Below, piece by piece: positions 36,514 to 45,495 of a DNA stretch of 64,000 nt; positions within the stretch are counted from its first letter, which is position 1; each line of letters starts with the position of its first letter. Both the position numbers and the translations under genes were made by a program. This DNA comes from JBKCUI01 sp052161605. Lineage in GTDB: Bacteria; Planctomycetota; Planctomycetia; Pirellulales; Pirellulaceae. Under the pieces are notes generated by a model. That model had not been told where the DNA came from. It saw only the letters and a program-made list of their open reading frames with translations, and searched no databases. Location: assembly GCA_052161605.1 (NCBI GenBank), contig CP197409.1; one strand, 5' to 3'.

Positions 36514-37092
36514 ATGACCACTGCTGAAATTGTTGAAGACTCTTCGCTCGTTCCTGTTGCTGACCTGGTTCGGGAAGCACAGATCGGGGACCACGATGCC
36601 ATGGAGGCTCTTTACAACCGCTTCCAAAACCACATCCTCTCCATCGCCTACAAGCGAATGGGTAACTGGGATGAAGCCCAAGAACTTAGCCAAGATGTAT
36701 TTATCCAAGCGTTTCGACGCATCGGCCAGCTTCAAACTCCTGAGGCTTTCGGTGGATGGTTGAGACAGATTGTTCATCGCATGGCGATCAACCGATTGAC
36801 TCGTCGACCAAAGCCTAATTCGGTTGATCAAGACGTCTTGGAAGCCACCGCCTCCTACGACGATGAACCAATCGATGCTGTCCTTTCAACTGAGCGAACC
36901 GTGAAAGTTCGCTCGGGCTTGGATCGACTGGGAGAGCTTGATCGCCAAACGCTGGTTGCTTTCTACCTGGACGGTCAGAGCTTGATTCAAATGAGCCAAG
37001 CCTTTGACGCACCGGTTGGGACGATCAAGCGTCGGTTGCACGTCGCCCGAAAGCGACTGGCAAAGGAGTGCGAAGAACTCCTAGGGGTTTAG
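36514..37092 (+). CDS. ECF-type RNA polymerase sigma factor, second copy
   Basis: 192 residues from ATG at 36514; the open frame extends back to a GTG at 36412, but MTTAEIVEDSSLVPVADLV is a natural beginning. Region 2 reads DEAQELSQDVFIQAFRRI and GGWLRQIVHRMAINRLTRR. Region 4 reads LDRQTLVAFYLDGQSLIQMSQAFDAPVGTIKRRLHVARKRL. It resembles a sigma factor type widely conserved in planctomycetes, but its regulon is unknown. No anti-sigma gene is adjacent. A strong terminator follows. Confidence 0.92.
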   Translation: MTTAEIVEDSSLVPVADLVREAQIGDHDAMEALYNRFQNHILSIAYKRMGNWDEAQELSQDVFIQAFRRIGQLQTPEAFGGWLRQIVHRMAINRLTRRPKPNSVDQDVLEATASYDDEPIDAVLSTERTVKVRSGLDRLGELDRQTLVAFYLDGQSLIQMSQAFDAPVGTIKRRLHVARKRLAKECEELLGV

Positions 37093-37123
37093 ACTAACGA
37101 AGGGCGAATTGAGATGTTTGGCG

Positions 37124-37163
37124 AACCCACGATACCTCGTTTCTATCGTGGGTTTGCATTTTG
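37124..37163 (+). terminator. Strong intrinsic terminator, inside the end of the convergent gene
   Basis: AACCCACGATA (37124-37134) pairs perfectly with TATCGTGGGTT (37144-37154) around a nine-base loop; T-rich sequence follows on the plus strand. It ends the sigma gene 32 bases after its stop codon. The right arm contains the last sense codons and most of the TAG stop codon (37143-37145) of the opposing repeat protein, so the same bases serve both genes. Confidence 0.85.
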
Positions 37164-40100
37164 AGCTTTTTGAAATCTTTCAAATCGCTCTCTCAGGGAT
37201 TCGGGAGGACGAACGCGATTGCCGGACTCTCGATAGCCCGAGAGTCCATCATCGGGGGTTTGCTGCCCTTTGGCGGTTTGGCTCGCTTGCTGCAACCCTA
37301 GCGACCTGAGGGCCGCATCGAGTTCCTGTCGCTTGCTCGGGTCGCTTGCTGCTTGGTCCTTAGCTGATCGCCAACGATCGTAAAAACCATTCAAATCGTC
37401 CTTGCTCCATTTGAGCCTACGCAACAACTCGGGGTCAGGACGATCCTTCTGTTCCTTAAGGTACTCGAGAGCCAGGTCGGTTTGTTTGTCGGCGTAATCG
37501 GTAGGCAGGAGCTCGCGCTCAGGCTGCGAGTTGTCGAATTTCTTATCACCCAACTGCCCACTTCCGGTCGACTTTCCGTCACTAGCTGGCTTCCCTTTAC
37601 CGCTTTGCCCGCCAGGCTGTTGATCATTGCCCGATGACTGGTCGCCGCCGGACTGCTGATCACCGCCAGACTTCTGATCACCGCCAGACTGCTGATCACC
37701 GCCAGACTTCTGATCACCGCCAGACTTCTGATCACCGCCAGACTTCTGATCACCGCCAGACTTCTGATCACCGCCAGACTTCTGATCACCGCCAGACTTC
37801 TGATCGCCACCGGACTTCTGATCGCCACCGGACTTCTGATCGCCACCGGACTTCTGATCGCCACCAGACTGCTGATCGCCGCCGGACTTCTGATCGCCGC
37901 CGGACTTCTGATCGCCACCAGACTTCTGATCACCGCCGGACTTCTGATCACCGCCAGACTTTTGATCACCGCCAGACTTTTGATCACCGCCAGACTTTTG
38001 ATCACCGCCAGACTTCTGATCACCGCCAGACTTCTGATCACCGCCAGACTTCTGATCACCGCCAGACTTCTGATCACCGCCAGACTTCTGATCACCGCCA
38101 GACTTCTGATCACCGCCAGACTTTTGATCACCGCCAGACTTCTGATCACCGCCAGACTTCTGATCACCGCCGGACTTCTGGTCACCGCCAGACTTCTGGT
38201 CACCGCCAGACTTCTGGTCACCGCCAGACTGCTGGTCACTGCCGGACTTCTGATCACTGCCGGACTTCTGATCGCCGCCGGACTTCTGATCGCCGCCAGA
38301 CTTCTGATCACCGCCGGACTTCTGATCACCGCTAGACTTCTGATCACCGCTAGACTTCTGATCACCGCTAGACTTCTGATCACCGCCAGACTTCTGATCA
38401 CCGCCAGACTTCTGATCACTGCCGGACTTCTGATCGCCGCCAGACTTCTGATCACCGCCGGACTTCTGATCACCGCCGGACTTCTGATCACTGCCGGACT
38501 TCTGATCGCCGCCAGACTTCTGATCACCGCCGGACTTCTGATCACCGCCGGACTTCTGATCACCGCCGGACTTCTGATCACCGCTAGACTTCTGATCACC
38601 GCCAGACTTCTGATCACCGCCAGACTTCTGGTCACCGCCAGACTTCTGGTCACCGCCAGACTTCTGATCACCGCCGGACTTCTGGTCGCCACCGGACTTC
38701 TGATCGCCACCGGACTTCTGATCGCCACCGGACTGCTGGTCGCCGCCGGACTTCTGATCACCAGCGGGCTTTCGTTCTCCGCTTTGGTTTGGAGTGTTTT
38801 CGCCGTTTTGAGTGGAATCGGAGCCAGCGTCTTGGTCACCGCTTTGCTCGGTCGCTTGACTGCGACTGGAGCCTTTTCCTTGATTTCCTTTTTCTTGGCG
38901 ATACTTATTTATTTCTTCAAACGCCTGGCCATCATGAATCGGTTCGGAATCGTCATCGCCGGAACTAGAATCACGTTTATTACCAGACTTTCCGCTGTTT
39001 GCACCATTTGAGTTTCCAGTGGATGAACCGGATTCACCTTCTGTCTGGTTGGCCGAGTCGTCTGATTGCGCGCCGTCACCTTGGTTGGAGTTACCACCGC
39101 GCGAGCCTTTTCCGGGACCACCGGGAGAGGATTGCGATTCCGATTGATCGCCGGCTTGTCCATCGCTTCCGTCACCACCCGCCGAGCCACCCGATTGTTG
39201 GTCGGCCTGTTTACCTTGCGACTCATCGCTCTCTTTAGAATTGTCTTTACTCTTTTGGCTTGCGGATGAACTTTCGTTCGAGCCAGCATTCTGGTTCTCT
39301 GAAGACTCTTGTGAATCAGACTGGTTGGAACGAGAGCTAGAACCTTTGCTTGGATCAGGCTTTTTCTCTTCGTCGCGTTTTTTCATCCCGCGTTGTTCGG
39401 GCTGTTTCTTTGGCTCTTCTTTATCCGCTTCCGGTTGTTTTTCTGAATTGTTTTGGACGTTTTCATCCTGCTTTTTTGGTTCAACAATTCGAATGCGGAT
39501 CGACGTGGAGTAAACGACATTAGGCTCCGGGGTTTCCGTACCTGGCGCGCATCGATTGTCCACCGCGATAGCTGCCAAGTCGACGATATCGCCCGGTTTG
39601 AGTGAGTAGCGACTTGGGGCAAATTCGAACGTCCTAACGATCTGGCCGGTTACGCCGTCACGGGATTGAAAAATCTTCTCTTCGAAAATGGCCTGCTGGG
39701 TGAGTTGGTTGGAAGCACTTTTTCCGAAAACGGAGAGCGAGGTGAGACCGTAGTCTGGATCGTTCGCACGAACTTCAATATTGAGCAGGGCATTGGATGG
39801 TATATCCAGTTGAGACGGTAGATCACTTTGCAAGCGAACGGTTGGAGGAAGATCGGCAAGAATTTTCGTTTGATAAACGACGGGCTCGATGTTCTGTTCC
39901 CCGAGTTCATTGGTGACCCGGATGCGATATCGTTCTATCGTGGGGCTATTTTTTTGCTCATCCAGCTTTGCGATCCACTCCCCTTCGAGCAAGAGGTCTT
40001 TCGGGACTAAATCCAGCAAATGCGACGAGCGGATCAAGATGCCTCGTTCGACGGTGGGGTTGAACTCGACTCTTGCACGCTCCATTGGTTGATTTGCATG

Positions 40101-41138
40101 AGCGAACAGACGCACCCGAGTTCCTTCGGGGGCCTCGAAGGCACCATCCTTACTGATCGTTCTATTCTTTAGACCTGTGTACTTGGGGTGTACGAGTTCG
40201 ATTCGATCGACAGCGACTATGGGGACCGTTTGAATCTTTACTTCGTAGGGGCCGGATACCGCGTCTCCGGCTTCGATCCAATAAGTCATCGGCTGATGAA
40301 TACCACCGAATGACTCACCAAAGTTGAGTCGATAGCTTAGGCCTTCCACCTCAGGCTGGAGTGGAACCGTTTGGCCGATTTTTTGACCATCGGACAAGTC
40401 ATACCGCATGCTAACTTTATCGTGAATCAGTACACCTCTGGTGCTGACTCGAATGGGGAGATTGGTTCCTTGTGTGATTGTAGTAGAGCCCGGAGCAACC
40501 TCGAGAATGGCAACGCGAGTCGCTGGGTTTATGGAGGACCATGGCATTAAGATTCGGGCGACCGAGACGATACTGCTTTTTGGTGCTGAGACTGCGTAGA
40601 TGACGAATGCCAGAAAACAAGCAACAAAAAACGAAGTCAGCTTAATGAGGCTGCCGTTATCCAGGACCGAGCTGCTTTCCGTGCCTTTCAGGCTGCGAGC
40701 CGCGAATCGTCCGACTGCCGCGAGAACTCCTTTGGGCGTATGCTCCTGAGCCGTTGACAATTGGAGCCAGCTAATGAGACTCTCCTTCATTTCGGGGAAC
40801 TGCTGCTCAATTTGTCGAGCGGCGTGCTCGGGGTGAATCGGCCTGGCGACAACCGGAAAAACCTTACGTGGTAGCCACCACAAGGTCCAACCGAGCAGGG
40901 TCGTAAAGAAAAGCACGCGCATCGGCACGTTCAGCGCGAGCAGCCAATGATCGATCAGGACTGCGACAAGCAGCACTAGAAGAAGTACGGTCAACCAGCC
41001 AACGATTCCGAGGCTAATTTCCAATCGGCGCATCGACTTCGCTGCACCGATTAGGAAGCTGAGCAAGGTTTCTCGGCTGACCGGAGCGTTCAGATCCAGG
41101 TTGGCAGCAGGCTTTGATGGAACAGTAGCTTGTGACAT
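37143..41138 (-). CDS. DUF4175-like giant membrane protein with SGGDQK repeats
   Basis: 1331 residues from ATG at 41138; an upstream in-frame start at 41270 would give an unnatural N-terminus. Two membrane helices lie at about 42-95. A long periplasmic part follows (about 120-560) with beta-rich segments and AEGTRVRLFAHANQP-like motifs, resembling planctomycete DUF4175-type proteins. Residues about 580-810 are Ser/Asn/Gln/Lys-rich and polar. About 62 six-residue units (SGGDQK, with SSGDQK, SGSDQK and GGDQQS variants) span roughly 790-1165. The last 130 residues are charged and helical and look like the conserved end of the family. A MoxR/DUF58 cluster often found with such genes is not present here. 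Confidence 0.8.
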   Translation of the reverse strand: MSQATVPSKPAANLDLNAPVSRETLLSFLIGAAKSMRRLEISLGIVGWLTVLLLVLLVAVLIDHWLLALNVPMRVLFFTTLLGWTLWWLPRKVFPVVARPIHPEHAARQIEQQFPEMKESLISWLQLSTAQEHTPKGVLAAVGRFAARSLKGTESSSVLDNGSLIKLTSFFVACFLAFVIYAVSAPKSSIVSVARILMPWSSINPATRVAILEVAPGSTTITQGTNLPIRVSTRGVLIHDKVSMRYDLSDGQKIGQTVPLQPEVEGLSYRLNFGESFGGIHQPMTYWIEAGDAVSGPYEVKIQTVPIVAVDRIELVHPKYTGLKNRTISKDGAFEAPEGTRVRLFAHANQPMERARVEFNPTVERGILIRSSHLLDLVPKDLLLEGEWIAKLDEQKNSPTIERYRIRVTNELGEQNIEPVVYQTKILADLPPTVRLQSDLPSQLDIPSNALLNIEVRANDPDYGLTSLSVFGKSASNQLTQQAIFEEKIFQSRDGVTGQIVRTFEFAPSRYSLKPGDIVDLAAIAVDNRCAPGTETPEPNVVYSTSIRIRIVEPKKQDENVQNNSEKQPEADKEEPKKQPEQRGMKKRDEEKKPDPSKGSSSRSNQSDSQESSENQNAGSNESSSASQKSKDNSKESDESQGKQADQQSGGSAGGDGSDGQAGDQSESQSSPGGPGKGSRGGNSNQGDGAQSDDSANQTEGESGSSTGNSNGANSGKSGNKRDSSSGDDDSEPIHDGQAFEEINKYRQEKGNQGKGSSRSQATEQSGDQDAGSDSTQNGENTPNQSGERKPAGDQKSGGDQQSGGDQKSGGDQKSGGDQKSGGDQKSGGDQKSGGDQKSGGDQKSGGDQKSSGDQKSGGDQKSGGDQKSGGDQKSGGDQKSGSDQKSGGDQKSGGDQKSGGDQKSGSDQKSGGDQKSGGDQKSSGDQKSSGDQKSSGDQKSGGDQKSGGDQKSGGDQKSGSDQKSGSDQQSGGDQKSGGDQKSGGDQKSGGDQKSGGDQKSGGDQKSGGDQKSGGDQKSGGDQKSGGDQKSGGDQKSGGDQKSGGDQKSGGDQKSGGDQKSGGDQKSGGDQKSGGDQKSGGDQKSGGDQQSGGDQKSGGDQKSGGDQKSGGDQKSGGDQKSGGDQKSGGDQKSGGDQKSGGDQKSGGDQQSGGDQKSGGDQQSGGDQSSGNDQQPGGQSGKGKPASDGKSTGSGQLGDKKFDNSQPERELLPTDYADKQTDLALEYLKEQKDRPDPELLRRLKWSKDDLNGFYDRWRSAKDQAASDPSKRQELDAALRSLGLQQASQTAKGQQTPDDGLSGYRESGNRVRPPESLRERFERFQKAQNANPR
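37637..38766 (-). repeat. Tandem 18-bp coding repeat, about 62 units
   Basis: About 1.13 kb of head-to-tail 18-base units encode Ser-Gly-Gly-Asp-Gln-Lys on the minus strand. Most changes are synonymous third-base changes (GGC/GGT, GAC/GAT) or Gly-to-Ser and Lys-to-Gln swaps. As 18 is a multiple of three and the unit has no stop in any frame, all six frames are open across it, so long false reading frames appear on both strands. The number of units is likely to vary between strains. Confidence 0.95.
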
Positions 41139-41466
41139 ACAAAATCTTTGACGGATGGGAATTCTGAGCAGTTCCAGCTCACCACTATTATAGGCAGCAG
41201 AATGGCAGAGTAATGGGAGCGGTACGACAACGCGGCCAAAGAAACGGAATTTCATATCCTCGTCCGGCACCGCTCATTCTTTGCGATTAACGGTAATTCC
41301 AGTTTTTTGGGTTATTGGGGCCTTCCACGATTGGTTGTAGCCCTCTGAGGAAAAAACCGAATTACCCCTCGATAGTTCTCAGCCGACTTTGGTTTTTTGA
41401 AGTACGGTTGAAAGGCATGGAAGCCGTTAAACACCTTCATCTGGTTCTGAAAGTGAGCGTGCCTCC
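41139..41466. other. Intergenic region between divergent genes
   Basis: About 330 bases between the giant repeat protein gene and cpaB. No supported gene. It must contain the promoter of the cpa cluster, but I could not define it. Confidence 0.4.
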
Positions 41467-42558
41467 ATGCGTGCAAAATCTCTTGTCTTGTTATTTATCG
41501 CGATCGGTTGCGGCGTAGTCGCGTCGGTTGCCGTCAGCCAGGTGGTTCTAGAGCAGAAAGAACAGCCGACGGTCCAAACAGTGGGGATCGTGCTAGCTAA
41601 GAAAAATATCTCTGCTGCCGCGAAGCTTCAGGCAGACGCATTGAAGATAGAACAATGGCCCTCGGATCGGGTTCCGCCGGGAGCAATCCTAGATATCGCT
41701 CTAGCCGAGGGCAAATTCGCCAAGCAGCCGATCTATGCGAACGAACCAGTCATCGAAGTCAAACTGGCGAACAAAGGTAAAGAGGTAATCATTCCCGATG
41801 GGTATCGCGTGTTCGACATCGTCGTAAGAGACGAAACGGGGGGCGGTGGCTACATAGCCCCCGGTGACCGAGTCGACGTTTTTGGATTCTTTGAAAAGGG
41901 CCAGCGAATCAGTGCTTCGAGAACTATAAAAGTCCTCGAAAATATCGAGGTTCTTATGGTGGATGGGGTGGCGTCGGTTGACTTGGAGGCCCAAGAATCG
42001 GTCAAGAAATCGGTCCGTACCATACAGTTGCTGGTTCGAGATCGGCAGTACAGCGTCTTGGACACCGCTTCGCACCTCGGAAAGCTGCGTCTAGCACTGC
42101 GTCCGCCCGAGAAGGACGAAGCGACCGCCACCAATGAAGACGACGGCGAAGAGTTTATGTCTTGGCTGAATGAGGTAGAGCAGGGAGACAAGGATAAGGG
42201 CAGATCGGAGGTGCTGGTAGCAGCCTCCAAGGCTATCTCTGAAATCGCAGAGCAGTCTCAGGCCGCTCCAGAAGACCAGTATGTCATGACTATCCTCACT
42301 CCCGAAAGTGTTAGCAAGTTTCGTTGGCGAGAGGGGGCTGACATGCCAGAGAAAGTCGAGCCACAATTGGAAAATCGAGCCTCGACCGCGACGCAGCTAA
42401 GGAACTTGATCCCACCTCCAGCTGTTCCGGGCAAATCGAAAGCTACTGAAGTCGCCGGCAATCCCCCCTTGCCCGCTCTGGTTTGGGATCCGGTTAGCGG
42501 GACCTGGCAAACTGGGGGAAGTGGGGACAATAAGTCGGTCACCGCAGAAGGTGAATAA
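41467..42558 (+). CDS. cpaB: Flp pilus assembly protein CpaB/RcpC-like
   Basis: 363 residues with an N-terminal signal anchor (about 5-27). A SAF-type domain follows, with VLAKKNISAAAKLQADALKIEQWPSDRVPPGAI, then the RcpC-like domain, VIIPDGYRVFDIVVRDETGGGGYIAPGDRVDVFGFF. This is the periplasmic partner that supports the secretin in Tad/Flp type IVc pili. The C-terminal 130 residues are polar and Glu-rich with no known domain, and end in a Pro/Gly-rich tail. It begins the cpaB-cpaC-cpaE cluster. The following gap holds a long hairpin. Confidence 0.88.
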   Translation: MRAKSLVLLFIAIGCGVVASVAVSQVVLEQKEQPTVQTVGIVLAKKNISAAAKLQADALKIEQWPSDRVPPGAILDIALAEGKFAKQPIYANEPVIEVKLANKGKEVIIPDGYRVFDIVVRDETGGGGYIAPGDRVDVFGFFEKGQRISASRTIKVLENIEVLMVDGVASVDLEAQESVKKSVRTIQLLVRDRQYSVLDTASHLGKLRLALRPPEKDEATATNEDDGEEFMSWLNEVEQGDKDKGRSEVLVAASKAISEIAEQSQAAPEDQYVMTILTPESVSKFRWREGADMPEKVEPQLENRASTATQLRNLIPPPAVPGKSKATEVAGNPPLPALVWDPVSGTWQTGGSGDNKSVTAEGE

Positions 42559-42593
42559 GTTCTGGACCTCAAGTGACGATGATAGGGATTGAG

Positions 42594-42623
42594 TGGGATA
42601 GTAGGCATATGCTTGCTATCCCA
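42594..42623 (+). other. Long hairpin between cpaB and cpaC
   Basis: TGGGATAG (42594-42601) and CTATCCCA (42616-42623) pair perfectly; continuing inward, two wobble pairs and GCA/TGC extend the stem to about 14 pairs with a two-base tip. TTTG follows, a weak T-run. It may attenuate transcription or set an mRNA processing site so that cpaB and the secretin are made in different amounts. Confidence 0.6.
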
Positions 42624-42707
42624 TTTGTAGGAGCCAGTTTTGGTTTCTAATTAGTTGGCCTCAAGGGATTGGGGTTTCCATAGTATTCACAGGGAAGTGA
42701 AGCTCAC

Positions 42708-44234
42708 ATGACACCGCGAAGTCATTCTATCACCTTAGCTTTCTTGTCCTTTATCTCGTTTTGGGTTTTTTGGAATCCGGCGGAGAGCATCGGTGGAGAC
42801 CGTGACCTGGCAATCCCCACGGGGAGAATTCAGGTTGCTAAGAAGCAAGAATCGGTACAGATGATTGTTTCTACTTCCCAGTACCTTTCGTTTCCGCAAC
42901 CCATTTTGACGGCGACGATAAACAATCCAACGGTACTGAAGGTTGATCCAACCCAAAAGAACGAATTGCTTGTTTCCGCGCTCTCAACCGGGGTTACCCA
43001 GATCGATGCAAAGGGTCTGGATGATACCGTTTACAACGTACAAGTCATTGTTATCGGCGACGCCCGAGAATTGCAAAGCATTCTCGCACAACACTTTCCA
43101 ACTGCGACTCTGCATGTGCAACCTATCAGAGATGCTGTGATCATTTCAGGCCAGGTCACGTCTGACGAACATGTTGAACAGGTCGTCACGATCGCAGAGG
43201 AATTCTATCAGCGGGTTATTAACAAGATCGAAGTCATCGGTGTGCACACCATCATGTTGCACACGCAGATCATGGAAGTCTCGAGAACCAGACTGCGGCA
43301 GCTTGGTATCGACTGGAGTATGGGATTCCGCGACGATTTTGTCTCCACAACCTCTGCGGGTTTGATTGGGGCCGGTGGTACGACCGGGGCGCTGATCAAC
43401 GCAGGGAACGAAACATTCAAAGTCGGTATCATTGACAGCGGGAATTCGTTCTTCGGGCTTGTCAGAGCACTCCGGGAAAACAAACTCGCTAAGGTTCTAG
43501 CAGATCCAACCGTGGTAGCGATCGACGGCAGACCGGCCAGTTTTAACTCCGGAGGGGAGTTTCCCATTATTGTGCCAGCAGGACTTGGCCAGGTTGGGAT
43601 TGAATTCCGTGAGTTTGGAACGCGAGTAGATTTCGTAGCCAAGGTGCGAGGAGATGGTCGAATTTGGCTAGAAGTGCGGCCGATGGTGAGCGAAATCGAC
43701 CCGGGCCGAAGTGTCAATATCCAAGGCACCAGTGTCCCAGGGCTTCGAAGTAGGTTCGTCGATACTTCGGTGGAGTTGAGAGCAGGGCAGACGCTCGCAC
43801 TGGCTGGTTTACTACAAGTGAGAACAGAAGCGGAATCGGTTGGGATTCTGGGGCTAGCCGACATCCCCTACCTAGGCGCACTCTTTCGTTCGAATCGGGA
43901 GGTTCAAAACGAAGTGGAACTGCTGATTCTTGTTACTCCGAACTTTGCAGCTCCGATGGATCCACATGAGGTTCCAGCTGGTGGACCTGGATACAACAGC
44001 GATAGTCCGCTCGATAAAGAGTTGTATCTACATGGCCATATCGAGGTTCCTGCAACATGCGGTCCCGCAGGTGTTACCGTTTCGGAGACGCATGCCTCTG
44101 GACCAACGTTATACGGTGCCGCGTATGCCCCGGGTGCAGACAGCTATTCTGCATCTTCAGCTGCAAGCAAATCGAGGGTTCCTGCACAGCCCGTCAGCAC
44201 CGCCAAACCAGTTCAACTACCCGTTCGTCGATAA
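42708..44234 (+). CDS. cpaC: Flp pilus secretin CpaC
   Basis: 508 residues with a signal peptide at 1-27. Residues about 45-110 form the pilus N-terminal (T2SS/T3SS_pil_N-type) domain. A BON-like segment follows at about 115-175. The secretin beta-barrel domain covers about 230-415, with VRPMVSEIDPGRSVNIQGTSVPGL and GQTLALAGLLQ and the closing EVELLILVTP motif. It forms the outer-membrane pore for a Tad-type pilus. The last 90 residues are Ala/Ser/Pro-rich and likely disordered. AGGGAAG precedes the ATG. cpaE starts 17 bases after its stop. Confidence 0.92.
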   Translation: MTPRSHSITLAFLSFISFWVFWNPAESIGGDRDLAIPTGRIQVAKKQESVQMIVSTSQYLSFPQPILTATINNPTVLKVDPTQKNELLVSALSTGVTQIDAKGLDDTVYNVQVIVIGDARELQSILAQHFPTATLHVQPIRDAVIISGQVTSDEHVEQVVTIAEEFYQRVINKIEVIGVHTIMLHTQIMEVSRTRLRQLGIDWSMGFRDDFVSTTSAGLIGAGGTTGALINAGNETFKVGIIDSGNSFFGLVRALRENKLAKVLADPTVVAIDGRPASFNSGGEFPIIVPAGLGQVGIEFREFGTRVDFVAKVRGDGRIWLEVRPMVSEIDPGRSVNIQGTSVPGLRSRFVDTSVELRAGQTLALAGLLQVRTEAESVGILGLADIPYLGALFRSNREVQNEVELLILVTPNFAAPMDPHEVPAGGPGYNSDSPLDKELYLHGHIEVPATCGPAGVTVSETHASGPTLYGAAYAPGADSYSASSAASKSRVPAQPVSTAKPVQLPVRR

Positions 44235-44251
44235 GAAACTAGTATCAGAAC

Positions 44252-45484
44252 ATGAGCAACGTACTTAGACTGGCTATCGTCGACCCCAACGATGAGACGC
44301 GCGAAAATCTCAAGACCATGCTGCTAGGTATGGATATTGTCTGGCTCGATGCCGAGTGCTCGCGCTACGAATTTTTCGCTGATGTCGTTGAACAATCGAA
44401 ACCCGATGCGGCTCTCATTTGCCTGGATGGAGGTCCGGATCGAGCTTTAATTCTCATGGAGAAATTGCGGTCTACCTCACCTGACTGCGTGATCTTTGCC
44501 GTTTCCAAAAGCACAGATGGGCAGTTGATTCTAAAGTCGGTCCGATCTGGCGCTCGGGAATTTTTACCACTACCGATCGACGTAGAGGAACTCTACGCTG
44601 CACTCGAACGATTGCTCCAATCGCGGCATAGTAGTGGCGATAGCAAAATTCGCGGATGCAAAGTGATAGCCGTCGCAGGTGCAACGGGAGGTGTAGGCTG
44701 CACCTCAATAGCTGTCAATATTGGCTGCAACCTTGCAAGAAACGCAGACAATTCCGTGGCTCTTGTCGACTTGGATCTAGCGTTGGGAGATGCAGATGTG
44801 TTTCTCGACTCGATTCCAGACTTTAGTCTAGTCGACGTAACAGAAAACGTCTCGCGACTTGACTTTCAGTTGTTGCGTAAGTCTTTGACAAAGCATTCCT
44901 CGGGTCTCTACCTACTGCCTCGCCCCGTTCAGTTACAAGATCTCGACCTGATTAATCCCGACTCGTTGCGGCGGGTATTCGGTTTATTGCGTGCTTCGTT
45001 TTCGCACGTCGTAATCGATATGTCGAAATCTTATTCGCACGTCGATTTAACCGCTTTGGAATTGTCGAACGAAATCGTTCTCATGGTGCAACTCGATCTT
45101 CCTTGTTTGCGCAACATGGTGCGATTGCTCATGAGCTTGCAACAAATCGATTCCATCAGAGACAAAATTAAAGTTGTTGTGAATCGCGCGGGTCTGGAAA
45201 GTGGCCAGATCAGCTTAAAGAAAGCGAAGGAAACGATCGGACGAGACGTTTTCTTCCAGATTCCCAACGACTACAAGACCATGATCGAAATGAGGAACAA
45301 TGGGCAACCTCTCATCGAACAGGCCCCCAAGGCTTTGATTACACAAGCAGTCATGCAACTAACAGAACTACTGGACACAGGAACGACAACGGTTTCACTA
45401 GACCAGGACAAATCCGCTGCCGAGAAGTCTATCGCCCAGTCGTGGCGGAACTTCTGGCCAGGAAAAGCCAAAGCAAAAGCCTGA
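44252..45484 (+). CDS. cpaE: CpaE/TadZ-like pilus localisation protein
   Basis: 410 residues. Residues 1-120 resemble a response-regulator receiver fold, but the conserved Lys of the last strand is Leu (EFLPLPID), so it is probably a non-phosphorylated pseudo-receiver. Residues 135-390 are a ParA/MinD-type ATPase fold. The P-loop is GATGGVGCTS (about 143-152): the catalytic Lys before Thr is Cys, so classic ATP hydrolysis is doubtful. LVDLDLALGDAD (D173) is the switch I-like motif. In Tad systems TadZ/CpaE proteins place the secretion machine at a cell site. The motor gene cpaF and the tadB/C platform genes do not follow; the next gene is on the other strand. Confidence 0.88.
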   Translation: MSNVLRLAIVDPNDETRENLKTMLLGMDIVWLDAECSRYEFFADVVEQSKPDAALICLDGGPDRALILMEKLRSTSPDCVIFAVSKSTDGQLILKSVRSGAREFLPLPIDVEELYAALERLLQSRHSSGDSKIRGCKVIAVAGATGGVGCTSIAVNIGCNLARNADNSVALVDLDLALGDADVFLDSIPDFSLVDVTENVSRLDFQLLRKSLTKHSSGLYLLPRPVQLQDLDLINPDSLRRVFGLLRASFSHVVIDMSKSYSHVDLTALELSNEIVLMVQLDLPCLRNMVRLLMSLQQIDSIRDKIKVVVNRAGLESGQISLKKAKETIGRDVFFQIPNDYKTMIEMRNNGQPLIEQAPKALITQAVMQLTELLDTGTTTVSLDQDKSAAEKSIAQSWRNFWPGKAKAKA

Positions 45485-45495
45485 CCGAACCCTCA

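Noticed and set aside
37391..39011. Long reading frames of 233, 349 and 482 codons on both strands in the repeat region, and the repeat array as a possible CRISPR
   Set aside because: They are frame shadows of the 18-bp coding repeat, which has no stop in any frame. The units are head to tail without spacers, so it is not a CRISPR array.
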